A stretch of 64,000 nucleotides of DNA from Azolla caroliniana (Eukaryota; Polypodiophyta): positions 1,240,001 through 1,304,000 of the forward strand of contig JBHGNT010000018.1 in NCBI GenBank assembly GCA_043228905.1, in the 5' to 3' direction. Both the position numbers and the translations under genes were made by a program. Position 1 is the first letter of the stretch, and every line of letters starts with the position of its first letter. The notes beneath the pieces are model-generated. The model did no database searches, was not told the DNA's origin, and was given only the letters and a program-made list of their open reading frames with translations. Positions 49,009 through 60,977 of this stretch are shown piece after piece.

Positions 49009-51037
49009 TCCCCGTCACTGTAAACCGATTGGATGCAAGTGGGTGTACAAGGTAAAGTACAATGCCGACGGTACAGTTAACCGGTACAAGGCCCGGTTAG
49101 TGGCGAAGGGATATGCGCAGACCCACGGAATCGACTACGACGAGACCTTCGCCCCTGTAGCGAAGATGACGACGGTTCGTGTGGTACTGGCGGTTGCTGC
49201 GGCAAGGGGGTGGCATCTTCATCAGATGGATGTGAAGAATGCCTTCCTTCAAGGAGATCTTGAAGAAGAAGTCTTTATGACTCCGCCCCCCGGATTTCAG
49301 TCGGAGATGAACAAGTCGGCGGTATGCTGGCTGAGGAAGTCGTTGTACGGCTTGAAGCAAGCCCCCCGTGCTTGGAATGCTAAGATCACGCACCGGTTGC
49401 GAAAGATGGGGTTTGTTGCCTCTAAGTTAGACTCTTCCCTGTTCATCCGTCAAGGCTCAAACGGTTTGGTGTGTATCTTACTCTATGTTGATGATTTAGT
49501 CATCACTGGCACAGGTCTTCCAGAAATCAATCGCGTCAAGTCCCAGTTGTCGGACGCATTTGATATGAAGGACTTGGGGGACCTTCATTATTTTTTGGGG
49601 ATCGAGGTGATCCGCACCCCCAACGGCATATTGCTTTCTCAACGCCATTATGTGTTGAATATGATGTACAAGTTCGGCATGACGGAATGCCGACCTGTCT
49701 CCACACCCCTGGACCGGAATCAGAAGATCCGTCCCAACTCCGAACCAGCTTGTGATGAGAAACGGTTTCGACAAATAGTCGGAAGCCTGATCTACTTGAC
49801 CATCACCCGACCCGACATTAGCTATCCGGTCGGAGTGGTAAGCCAATTCATGCAGAAGCCGACCGTGGAGCATCTTCAGTGCGCGCAACGAATACTAAGG
49901 TATGTAAGCGGCACTAAGGACCGGGGGCTCTTATACTGGCAAGGTATAACCGAAGAGCTTGTCGGCTACACGGATGCCGACTGGGCTGGCGACGCAACGG
50001 ATCGTCGCTCAGCCTCCGGCTTTATGTTTTCTCTTGGGAGCGCGGTTGTTGCGTGGAGCAGCAAAAAGCAGCCAACAATGGCTCTATCCAGCACTGAGGC
50101 TGAATACCGGGGCGCGATCGTTGCCACCTGCGAAGCCATTTGGCTTCGGCGACTACTACAAGACCTGCGGATCGAGGTACCGGCCCCGATCCTGATCTAC
50201 TGCGATAACCTTAGCAGCATGCAGCTGGCCAAGAACCCTGTGTTCCATGCTCGCACAAAGCACATAGAAGTGCATTATCACTTCGTGTGTGAGCGGGTCC
50301 TGAGCGGTGAAGTTGAACTACGGTATGTTCACACGGATCGGCAAGTTGCCGACATCTTCACCAAGCCGCTCGGGTCGGACAAGTTGCAACACTTTACCAA
50401 AATGCTTGGTGTTCAGCATCTCGACGTGCCGCACTTGAGGGGGAGACACAAGGGCAAAGACACTACCGAAACAGGCAAAGGCAAAACTGTTGAACCCGTA
50501 GGTAAGAGAAGAACCAGTAGAGGTGGAGACAAGAAGAAAAATGAAGCCGAGTCGACGAAGGAAGTCAGTGAACCGGCTGAAGAAGCCAAGGGAAGCATGG
50601 AGAAGGCCAAGACCCAGACGTGGTCCGATGTGGTGAGAGGCCTGAAGCTGAAAATCGAATCGGAGGATACCGATTCGGACAAGAGCTGGAACGAGTCGGA
50701 GACAACCGATTCGGATCAACAGACGGATCCGGATGAGTCGGATCAACGAAAGGCCAAGGAGACACGAATGCAGCGGAAGTCGATGCCATCGCGGTGGAAC
50801 CGACAGATCGGCAAGCGCCGGAGTCATAGCAGTGAAGGAGCTGAGATGGGCCTATTGAGTAGACATGCCGAAGGTCGAGGCGCGCAGAACCAAAGGGGTC
50901 GCGGCAAACGGAACCGGACCGGACAAGGAGCGCGAGCAAGGCGAAGCGACACCAGGAGAAGTCGGTTGGAAGAACCGGATGCCACAAAGGTTGACACTAC
51001 GACCCTACCTCAGGTTGAGCTTGAGGGGGAGTGTTGA
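49009..51037 (+). CDS. Copia RT, RNase H and charged C-terminal tail (outer element)
   Basis: Open without stops to 51037. RT: CKPIGCKWVYKVKYNADGTV, HQMDVKNAFLQGDLEEEV, LRKSLYGLKQAPRAWN, ILLYVDDLVITG (YVDD intact), KDLGDLHYFLGIEVIRTPNG. RNase [59 protein letters not shown]. After HLDVPHLRGR, where related elements usually end, about 200 more residues follow, rich in K, E, R, S and D, with TWSDVVRGLK and GAEMGLLSRH, ending VELEGEC. The stop TGA is formed by the first bases of the 3' LTR. This is the 3' part of the polyprotein at 40606; it is not an independent gene, since its 5' part is damaged. Confidence 0.9.
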
Positions 51038-51413
51038 GCGGCAAGCTCAACTGGAGCCGGATCGGCTGAATAAGCCTGAGCCGGTAAGCAGTAAGGACCG
51101 GTAAGCAAGAGGAGCCGATATGCCGGATCCAATCCGTAACCGGAAGCCTAGTATAGGTTAGACTACTAGGCAGTTATAGTCTCGTAGTTAGTGTCAGATG
51201 CTCGTGTGAGCATTGAAGTACACCGTACTTCTAACAGTCCCGTGTGGACTTGTATAAATAGCGCTGATGAGCGCGTTGTAGATACAGAGCACAGAGTATT
51301 AATATAATCTTGGAAAATAGTGTGTTTTGCTCTCTCACTCTCTGTCTCTCCCGCGTACTCTCTCTCTCTCTCTGTATTGTTCTTTCTAACGCTTCCGCAA
51401 GCAATCTTTCACA
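51032..51413 (+). repeat. Copia 3' LTR
   Basis: 382 bp; same as 40155-40510 apart from about ten substitutions, mostly transitions, and an extra CT-rich stretch (about 51339-51372). Confidence 0.95.
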
Positions 51414-53860
51414 CATTTGATAAGAATGTATCTAGATATGTTGGTCATGTAATAAAACCTAACTTAGAGAAGTGCAAGAAATGTTCCTTATAGTACAACA
51501 TTTTAGATGAGAGTGGCTCTTGTGGGGTGATCCATTTATATCGAGTGTAAATTTGCCATATTTCTTGGCGTATCACTTTATTACGATCTTCATGAGAGAT
51601 TAGAGTTTGATCAGTCCCATGGTTGTACTTAAGGGGAGGTAGGTTATTAATGTCTATGCCGTTTGCAAGTAACCAACTCACCACAATGCTATACCAAGAG
51701 CTAGTGTCTCCAGATGCATGTAGGGATCGGGATGCCTCAAAGGCTCGACAAGATATCCTATCTTGTGGTTGGCTATGTATCCGATGAATAAAAACTACCA
51801 TTTGAAAGAGTGCTTCTACTAACATCGGGGGTAGACTAAACTCTGCTCTAATAATGTCATGCGGTACTGTCGATTTGCTTCGGAGTTGATGTGATAACAT
51901 CATCATCAAAGGTCTCTCTAATTGCGTCCACATGAAGGATGGTAGACATGGAGCCCATACTACTGATGCATACATGAGGGAAAGGGTCACTAATGAGTCG
52001 AAGAGCCATCCCTTAGTTCGTGGCTCTTGAAAGTATGCCTGGTGGCATTGTCTCTCTAAGAGTGAGAGGGATGCATACCCTCTCGTTAGCCTATCTTTGG
52101 TTGCCTGGGTCATCAAGAGTTTACCCAAGTGAGCACTAAAAGTGACTCCCAAGTATACATATGATCCCACTACCTTAACTAGTTTATGAGAGAGGGTTAG
52201 GTGACATTTACTCCTAACTCGGGACGATGTATGAAAGATAAGGACTTTAGTTTTCGTTAGATTCACTACCAGTCCTCGTTGTGTACAAAAGTCATCTAGG
52301 GCATTAAGATGCTTTTGTAGGTCGTGTTCCGACTCTGAGAGCAAGACAATGTCGTCTGCGTAGAGTAAGAGACTAACTTGAGTATCCCCAATAACTACTC
52401 CCGTGCCTCCCTTTCGAGCAATAAAATTAGTGATCTCATCAATGTAGATCCCAAAAAGAGTTGGTGATAAGGGGCATCCTTGTTTTACACCAATGATGCT
52501 AGTGAAACAATCAAATAGGCCACCTGGGCATTGTACGCACCCAAAGACTTGCTCATATAAGGCATAAATGGCCCAGATAATGTCATTTGGTATCTCCAAG
52601 CTCTTAAGTCTATCAAACAACCTCTCCCTAGGAACCATGTCAAAGGCTTTGCATAAGTTCACAAAGCAACAATATAGTTTCTTCTTACGAGCCTTTGTCT
52701 GGTCAATTAAGCACCTAAGTGTGAAGATATGGTCAATAGTGGAGAAGGCTCGTCTAAAGCCAGCCTGCTCAGGTGCGCGAAGACTTAAAGTTTCCATATA
52801 ACCGCTGAGCTCTGCTTCCATTACTACACCATATAGTTTAGCGAGTGTATGAACTATCATAATGGTCCTATATGTATTTGGGTCCATTGGGTCCCCTCCT
52901 TTATGTATAGGGGCCACTGTGTTCATGGCCCATTGTGGTGGAAAACCCTCGGCGAGGGCACGGTTGAAGATTAGAGTGAGAAGGGGGGCTAGGCACTCTC
53001 AAGCATATATGATGTGCTCGGCTCGCAATCCTGTGTGGTCCATGGATTTCCTATGTTGTAATTTTTTTATGACCTTCGTGACCCTAGAGGTCGTGAAAAG
53101 TGTCCCCATGGTAGGTCGAGGTGTGGAAGGCATTGGAATGGGTGGTTGGTTCGGGACATGGTAGAGTCTCTCAATATATGTGTGCCAAATATTGGGATCC
53201 TCGATGGGTGTTTGTGGTCTCGGTTCTCGTTGTCTCTTCCATGCAAGGGTGCAGTCCCTACTCATGAACATATGGTAGAGTTCCCAATATTGAGATGCTT
53301 CCCAAGCTCATCTTTTACGACGTGTCATCTTGCGCATCTCTTTGCGAGCCTGTACTGAGGAAATAGTACCACTAAGTTGCGACACCTTAAGTTGTCTATA
53401 CAACTCTCTACAATCCTCATCATACCACTTGTTCTGTGGCATAGACCCTATTCTACTATGATTGGAACCTTTCGTGCATGGGAAGCTACTAGTTGCTGTT
53501 GAGTGAAGGATGTGTGTGTTATGTAGTGAGGTTCTCTAAAGGCAAGGAAGAATCAAAAGAGGAGAGATGGGCTTGTACATGTCGAGAATAGATGTCAGCG
53601 ACCTCATGCGTGAAATGTATTATGGTGTGATGGGTTGGTTGACTAGAGTTGGTGGCGTGGGAGATGTCACATTTTAGCTCAAAGTATAGGAAGCTATGGT
53701 CTGCACCAATGGGGCATGGGGCCACTCGGAAGGAGTTAACCATGTGGGTAGCTTCAGGACGTCCTATTAGGTAATCAGCTATGCTTTCCCCTCCTCCATA
53801 TGGGAAACATGTGAGCTCTTCCGAGCTTGGCCACTTGGCTAAGCCATTATACATTATCAT
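51414..53860 (-). pseudogene. LINE ORF2: reverse transcriptase region
   Basis: Long open part 52926-51445 on the - strand. Motifs in order: NTYRTIMIVHTLAKLYG, APEQAGFRRAFSTIDHIFTL, CFVNLCKAFDMVPRERLFDR, GVKQGCPLSPTLFGIYIDEI, LLYADDIVLLSESEHDLQKH and a thumb region VGSYVYLGVTFSAH. The catalytic YADD is intact. Upstream in sense a linker is seen at 53271-52999 (KLQHRKSMDHTGLRAEHI), and the end of the endonuclease at 53860-53519 (DYLIGRPEATHM, IGADHSFLYFE). A stop after KAEHIIYA and shifts break the full frame. It continues at 40154 beyond the copia. Confidence 0.85.
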
Positions 53861-54535
53861 CTGGTGTCAGCTTCCAAGTTCAAGTAGATGATGGCCAAAG
53901 CTTGTGGCGTCCGCACCTTGATCTTTTGATGTACGTGTTATGTCTAAGGCTAAAGGGTCGGCATTCACCATTTCTAAGTTTCTATCCATCTGAAATATTG
54001 TGCATTGTCGGGATTGGGTTCTCGCATTAAAATCCCCTACAAGGAAGACTTCCCCTTGAGAAGAATATCAGATTATGTCATCCGATAAAGGTTTGTATGG
54101 AGAAGGCCCATGTGGTGTTCCTTCATCAACTATACTCGCCTCTCCAGCCGTATTATATCGGGATCCTTTCGGGGGGAAGTAACAAATGATGATAAATATC
54201 ACCTGATCCTTGCTAGTGAGGATTTTCACCCACATAAAATGGGCTTCTGGGTCTTTCTTTAGTATTTCTATCCTATTATGTATCTCTCTCCGAAATAATA
54301 TCACAACCCCTCCAGAACCTCTAGTAGTGTGTCGACGTGATGCTTGTCTAAAGACAGATTCCCAACGAAAACCGTCAACTCGTGGCAGTCCTCGATTTGG
54401 ACTCTGATGTGTTTCTACTAAAAAAAGTATATCAGATACCTTCAAAATGTCCTCTAGACGGCCAAGGTGTGTCCAAAGTGCACCATTACAATTCCATAAG
54501 GTCATCCTAAGTTTATTGTCTATCACATGGGCCAC
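53861..54535 (-). pseudogene. LINE ORF2: AP endonuclease domain
   Basis: MAHVIDNKLRMTLWNCNGAL opens at 54535. Endonuclease marks: the Asn of WNCNG, the Glu of FLVETHQSP, and YFPPKGS. The rest of the domain, with the Asp/His pair, is in the next frame to 53519. This enzyme nicks target DNA for LINE insertion. Broken by at least one frameshift near 54070. Confidence 0.8.
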
Positions 54536-55311
54536 ACGCCGTCAATTGGCGGCACTATCATTAATTATCACACGCCCGTCTCGGTAAAAAGCATGGTGCC
54601 CCTCTTTACGAGCTTGTATGACTCGTGGCATACAAGTTTTACGATGTTCAATTTGCATCTTGGTCAAGTCTTCATCGAGGTAGATAGGGTCCTCGCCCAA
54701 TCCTCAAAGAATTGGTCTCTTTTTAAAAAAGGTGATCCTAGATTCTGAGTCCTTAAACTTAAGGACTAAAGCTCTTTTCCTAGTGGTGTCACATCCTACT
54801 CTCCAAGTTTTAGTGATTGGTAGGGCTTCGTACCCCAACATCTTCCCTAATGTTTGTGCATCTTTGTCAGGAGATGCCCCTTCCTTGAGCCCAGTAACTC
54901 TTACGTTTAAGCGTCGAGCTTGACACATTTTTTCCTCCTCAAGGGTGGTGTTTACAATATTTTCATCCTTTAGTTCCGTTGTAATATTACGTTTTACTAC
55001 ATTAATTCCATATCGCTTTTAACCTCTTCCTTAACCTTTTTTATCTCGTCCTTAATATCCTCTAGGGAAGATATTTCACCATCTTCCCTAGATGTCTCAA
55101 GGTCCTTAACTTGTTTTTGAAGGTTCATGTTGTCTTCCTTAAGTTTCGCTATTTCAGCAATAAGTAGTTCTTTTTCTTCCTTATCTTTTTGTTTTTCAGC
55201 TTCAATCTCTTTTGCCCATTTTTCCATTTAAACTAACCGGTTAAGGACATCTAAAAATTCTTCCTTACTTATAATTTCGTCGTGTGTTTCCTTATGGTTT
55301 CATCGAGAAGT
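54536..55311 (-). pseudogene. LINE ORF1: coiled coil plus RNA-binding-like region
   Basis: Two pieces on the - strand. 55227-54997 (MEKWAKEIEAEKQKDKEEKE) is a charged heptad-like coiled coil rich in K, E and L, preceded in frame by NHKETHDEIISKEEFLDVLN back to an ATG at 55311, with two stops between. The second, 54928-54704, reads CQARRLNVRVTGLKEG...RALVLKFKDSESRITFFKKR, which resembles the RRM-like part of L1-type ORF1 proteins. It lies directly upstream of the endonuclease in sense. The usual CCHC knuckles of plant LINE ORF1 were not seen. Confidence 0.6.
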
Positions 55312-55690
55312 CATGTTGTAATTCAAAAGATAAAAGAAAGAAAAAGGACAGAAAAACTTAGCCGAGTATCGATGTCTTGCGCGCTAGGTACAAGTGTAGA
55401 AGCACATTTGTACTCTCTCGTCTATGTAACCGACAACGTTGTAAGAGGTGTAGGTGACAACGACGGTCGACAACGGCAACTGTGCCACAAACCAAAACCG
55501 AAAGGACGACAGACGGCGGTTACAACGACATTCGACGGTGGCGGCGACAAATGACGGTTGCAACGACAGACGGCGGCGACAACGACAGACGATGACGACG
55601 ACATGCAGACAACGACGATGTTAGCAACGACGACTACGATGACGGCTGTAGACAGTGACGGCGACAGAAAGAGCCGTTGAGAGAGGAAGT

Positions 55691-55754
<64 letters not shown>

Positions 55755-55880
55755 AGTATGTCACTTGATGCCACTCAAAAAAGGACTCTATCAGAAGCCA
55801 TTTACAAATAGGGGTAGAAAAGAGTGGCCATTTTTGTAAATATATACAAAAGAGTGGGCATTTTCATATGTAGAGAGCAC
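55312..55880. other. LINE 5' region and GA microsatellite
   Basis: 55440-55660 is rich in CGACGACAACGACGG-like words. A long GA run (about 27 units) is at 55695-55751. This probably includes the LINE 5' UTR and then the promoter of the methyltransferase gene. The border was not found. Confidence 0.5.
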
Positions 55881-55980
55881 AATGGAAGAAGAAGAAGAAG
55901 AAGAAGAAGACGAAGGAGATAAACTGCGCGGACTCTGTGTTCCGAGACAGACAGACAGACAGACAGCGAGCTGGCTGGCT

Positions 55981-58900
55981 ATGGTGTTCGTGCAATGCCC
56001 TACTCGCACTCTACCTCGTTTCCTTCTCTTTGCAAAACCTTTCTCTTCTTTAACCCTCGCGCCTTGCCAAACTGCGGTAAACCTTAAACCTCTCATATCA
56101 GCAGCAGCAGCAACAGAAGTTGCAGAAGGCGAAGAAGTGGCTCCTCTTCATTTTCCTTCTTCTTCTGATGATACTAATCATGAAACTGTCAATGGAGACA
56201 TGAAGCCTCGGAAGAAGGTTTTTGTTTTCCCTAAAAAAGGACAGAGACTGGAGATGCTTTGCGAAAGCCTTGCTTTCAAAGGGAAAGGTGTTTGCAAGAC
56301 AGTGGACACTGGCTTTGTTGTGCTCTGTGACAGAGCTCTACCAGGGGAGAGATTGATTGCCTTAATAACCAAGAAGAAAGGAAGCTTTGCAGAGGTACAC
56401 ATTTTAAATATTTATTTTCTATTTAATTAATTCCATTTAGCTTTGCTTCTTATATAGTTACTGTTTTGGTTTAGAGAGTAAATTTTGTTATTTGGGTTAT
56501 TATTTTTATTGAAGGAACTCTTATCTAGCTCTTGTATTTTTTCTTTTTTCACGAGCTCTTATTTCAAGTAGAATTGGATTAAGAGTTTAAGTGTTTTTTA
56601 GGGTTTATGGGTTATTAGGCTGAGAAAGATAGATAGATAGATTCTATTATCATCTTCAGAGGTCAAATATAACCTATGAGACCAAATTATTACATTTCAC
56701 ATAATACATCTAAAAGTGAGTAGCGACACTCGATGTTCAATAACTTTACCAATGAATGTTGCAATCGAGAGTGCGCATTGTGGCTGTGAGAGGAATTAGT
56801 GCAAAGATTGGGTGTGGTCAAAGATGTGTGGAAAGCGTGGTCGAATATGATCAAAGGTAGAGCATTGTATCAAAATGTGATACTTAGACTCACATAATAC
56901 ATTTGAAAGTGAGTAGCAACTCTTGATGTTCAAGAACTTTACCAATAAATGTTGCAATCAAGAGTGCACATTGTGGTTATGAGGAATTCGTGCAAAGATT
57001 GGGTTTGGTCAAAGATGTGTGGAAAGCGTGGTCAAATATGATCAAAGGTAGAGTATTGTATCAAAATGTGGTACTCAGACTCTCGAACTTGTTTAGGGCA
57101 AAGTGTGCATAGTCAACCACTGTCATCACTTGTGCCCCGACGCCCCGTCTCACATTGCAATGCATGTGAGCTAAGTCGCATGGAAGCAATGGTCTAAATG
57201 GCAAACAATGGGATGGGCTTTAGCATGTATCGAGTGTATGGTTTTCTTGTTTCACGAAGAATATGGTTTTGTAGTTAGGTGCAACATGTGTCGTGTAATG
57301 TGTGAAGCGTGAGCCTCCACATTTGTACCATGTTATGATATATTGGCATTGTGAAAATGGCTCATTTACAGAGGAATGTAGTGATGCATCATGAAGCAAG
57401 TGTGTTGCATCCCATCTACCAAACCATTTTTCCATATCTTGCATCTAACCAAAACACAAAGTTATTCTTTTGTGTCTTTTGGATCTTTTTGCTTGATTCC
57501 TATGCAAATCTAGAAAGCTGTTATGAGGGGCCTTTTTGAACCTTAAGTATGCATTCAACAACCCTTTCCATGGCCATGATCTCAATGCGTAGTGATCACC
57601 TCTTAAGGAGGAGGAGGGTGTATGCCATTTGTTTCTTAACTTGTACAAACTTTATAAGACAATGTTTTTGGAGATAGTAACACCCCAAGCCTTCACTCCA
57701 TAAAGCAACATTTGAACCACCATAACATTGAATAACATCAATCTCACTTCTTGTCCTCAAGTATCACTTTGGTTTTATTGATTCTTGAACATATAATAAC
57801 TTTCCAACCCGTTTGAAGTCGAGACTCATAGCATACATTCCACCTATTTGTCGATGGGACATTAATACCAAGATATTTGAAGCTTTGCACTTGTATTAGT
57901 TCTCCCTTGCATATTGTGAAGTCGATTTTTGCTCGTAGGAAAAGACTATGACAAATACATTGGATGCGAAGGTATAAAAGAATAGAGCACAATATGAAAG
58001 GTTCAAGAGTTAAAAGATGAATGAAATTGAAGAGATATAAAGTTAAAGGCGTTTTTCAAAAGTAGAAAAAGTAGAAAAGAAGAAAAACGCAGGGAAAAAG
58101 CAAGGTAAAGAAAAAAGCTCATAACTTCATCTCTTATCCAAATTTCAAAAGAAAAGATTCGTAAGAAAGCTGACAAAGGGAGCTTTCTTATATGACAAAT
58201 TTGGATGCAAACTAGAAATAATGATATGAAAAACGCACCGCACAAACTCGAGGATATGTTAAAGAAAAGAAAATTTAAAGAAAAAGCAAGAATAACACAA
58301 CTAAAAACCTATAAGTATGAGGGTATTCTTAGCGATTGGGAGAGACAAATGGGGAATAGAATAGTTACAAAGGAGAAAGAAGAATAGAAGATCTACAAGA
58401 AGTAAGGAAGAATAAGAAGATTAGAATAAGTGAGAAGATGATTAGTAGAAGAAAGAGAGAAGAAGGAAAGACTATTTTACGAATAGTATATTGAAGTAAT
58501 TATTTGGGGTTGTTACTTTTGGAGTCTAAGAGGATTGTATTCTTTCTTAATACTATATTGAAGTATTCTTTTCTCTGCCTCTTCTCTTCTCTATCTTTTT
58601 TCTCTCTCTCATCATCACATATAAATGCGGGGTAGTATCTTAGCTATATTGCCTTTATTGCCATCATTTTTGTTTTTGTCTATGTCAACAATTAGCCTGT
58701 TGATTTGACATAATATTTCCAAGACATAATATTTCCAAGATATTAAGGAAGTGTTGCATATCATCCAAGTTATATGAGAATAAAACAACATGGTCAACAT
58801 ATAGGAGTACAAAAATTAGCTCATGCATTGAGTTTTGGACCATCCAATCCTTCTTCTTTTGCCGCCTCGTTTACTATTTCTTCTATCAATGCATAGACCA

Positions 58901-60930
58901 AAGAATGTGGGAGGGAGAGGGCGCCTTGCTTGACCACCATGTTGCTCAAAAAATACTTTGTGAAACCTCTATACATTTTCATTTGGCACCTAACTCAATC
59001 ATGCTACAACTGCTCTATATGCTAATGGCATTCCAATCTCTATAATTCTTTTCCAAAGTTCACTCCTTGCTATAGTGTCAAAGGCTTTCTTAAAGTCCAT
59101 AGAACAACAATATAGTGTTTCCCCTTGAAGTCAACTTTCCTCCACAATAATTGAATGTTTTGGTCTAAGGCTTACTTGACCAAATGCTCGTTTGTGATGA
59201 TGTTCAGCCCATGAGCTAATCTTTTGCTCCATGATAGGGCTATATAACTTGGCCATAACTAAACTAACCACGATAGTTCGATTGTTGGATACCAACTTTT
59301 TATAGCCCCTTTATAAATTGGTTTAATCCAATTCATGAGCCAATCTTCTGGGAAACCTTGCTTCATAGCTTGGTTCATCATAGTTGCTATTCATTGACGA
59401 GTTTGTGATCTTGTTCATTTCAAGAGCTCATTTGTCATTACACTTGCATATGCCGCTTTGCCATTAGACATCGTTTTTGCCCCTCTATTAACATCTTTAA
59501 TAGATACACATGCCTTATATGGTGTTTCAATACTCAATGTCATAGGCATTATCATGTCATGCATATAAAGCTTACGTACATATTGTTCCATCTTTTCATT
59601 GGTGAATTCATTAATTCTATCTTCCTTTTTCCCCTTAAGTTGTCTCCATGCTAACTTTGGTTAGATTTTAAACATTGGCATATTTTTTTCTTTTGCATTT
59701 GATAGTATTGCCTTTTCATCCTCCTCACCATTCTTCAATACACTGTTAGGGCTTTCTCATCTTTATCTTTTGCAAGCTTGAACATTTTGAGATGAGCCTC
59801 ACATTCTTCATCAGACCAAGCATTGCATAGGAAACTAAGCACCCAATGTCCACTTGCACACACGCTAAAATGTTGATACCGTACCTTGAGAATGGCATCC
59901 TTCAATCTCTCCCAATTTGTTTTCGCATCTTTACTAAGGGAGAGGTTCATGACATATCCCTCTACCTCATTTGCATATATATTAGATTTTCCATAGTGAG
60001 GTTGCATAAAATTGCATAGTGACCATAGTGCACCGCTTTTCCGTTTGTACTGTAATGCATTAGTAAATGTGTGAATTTTTGTTTGCAATGTGCAAGTATG
60101 AAGGCTTGTGGTCCGAGGTAGGTGACAATCAGCCAATACTGAATGTATTCACTATGAATGCATCACATTCTTTCACCAATACATAATTAACTACACTTCC
60201 TCCTCTAGAGGCTAGAAGACATGTCAGAACATTTCTCAATCACCAACAATGTGTGCTCCACATACCATAACATCACACATAGCAAAGTGATCTTCAAAGA
60301 ATTTTGCGATGTTCTTAGCAAGGGTGAGTGCATTCTTTGATGTTTCTTCTTACATCCCTCTAATAGTAACATTTTTCTTTTGTTTTTCTCTTTCATATAG
60401 CTCTTTGGCATCTAACACATTCTTAGAAGTAGATTTGGTTGCACAAACTTCATCGAAATTTTCTTTTGTTGTCTTCTTAATGAGGAAATATTTCCATTTT
60501 GTCATGATTGCATCTTCATTTGCCTCGAGGCTAGATTTATTCTCAACATTTGCTTTGATTAGTTAAGAAACAATGCTTGCTTCTTGATTCTTGAAGAAAG
60601 AAAGATATATTAATGTCTTTTAAGAGGCCAAAATGGCCTATAAGACCAAACAATAGATTACATCTTAAGTGTTGTCTTGTCTTTGAGAAGAACAAATCAA
60701 AATAAAGTAAATATCACTCAGTAAATATACAAGTAAATAAGATAAAAAGAGACAAGGGAATCTGGTTTTCAGCACATGTGAGATTCTCAAGTTAGATATA
60801 TTGTAACTTTTGTCTTCGGAGAGAGAGAAAGAAAGATATATTAATGTATTCTAAGACAAAATTGGTCCATGAGACAATTGTTTCACAACAAAAATGGGGT
60901 ATTTAGCCATTCATCAAAAGTAAAACTAAA

Positions 60931-60977
<47 letters not shown>

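Larger units (their letters stand above)
40155..51413 (+). mobile_element. Ty1/copia element, full length, with nested copia inside
   Basis: Two LTRs (40155-40510 and 51032-51413), primer binding site TGGTATCAGAGC at 40511 (initiator Met tRNA type), a polypurine tract TTGAGGGGGAG before the 3' LTR, and the target duplication CATTT (40150-40154 and 51414-51418). Without the nested element it is about 5.7 kb. It sits inside a - strand LINE. The LTRs differ at about ten positions plus a microsatellite indel, so it is older than the element inside it. Confidence 0.95.

Noticed and set aside
50437-51037. Envelope-like protein after copia pol
   Set aside because: The extension is hydrophilic throughout, has no signal peptide or membrane segment, and is in frame with pol rather than a separate ORF.
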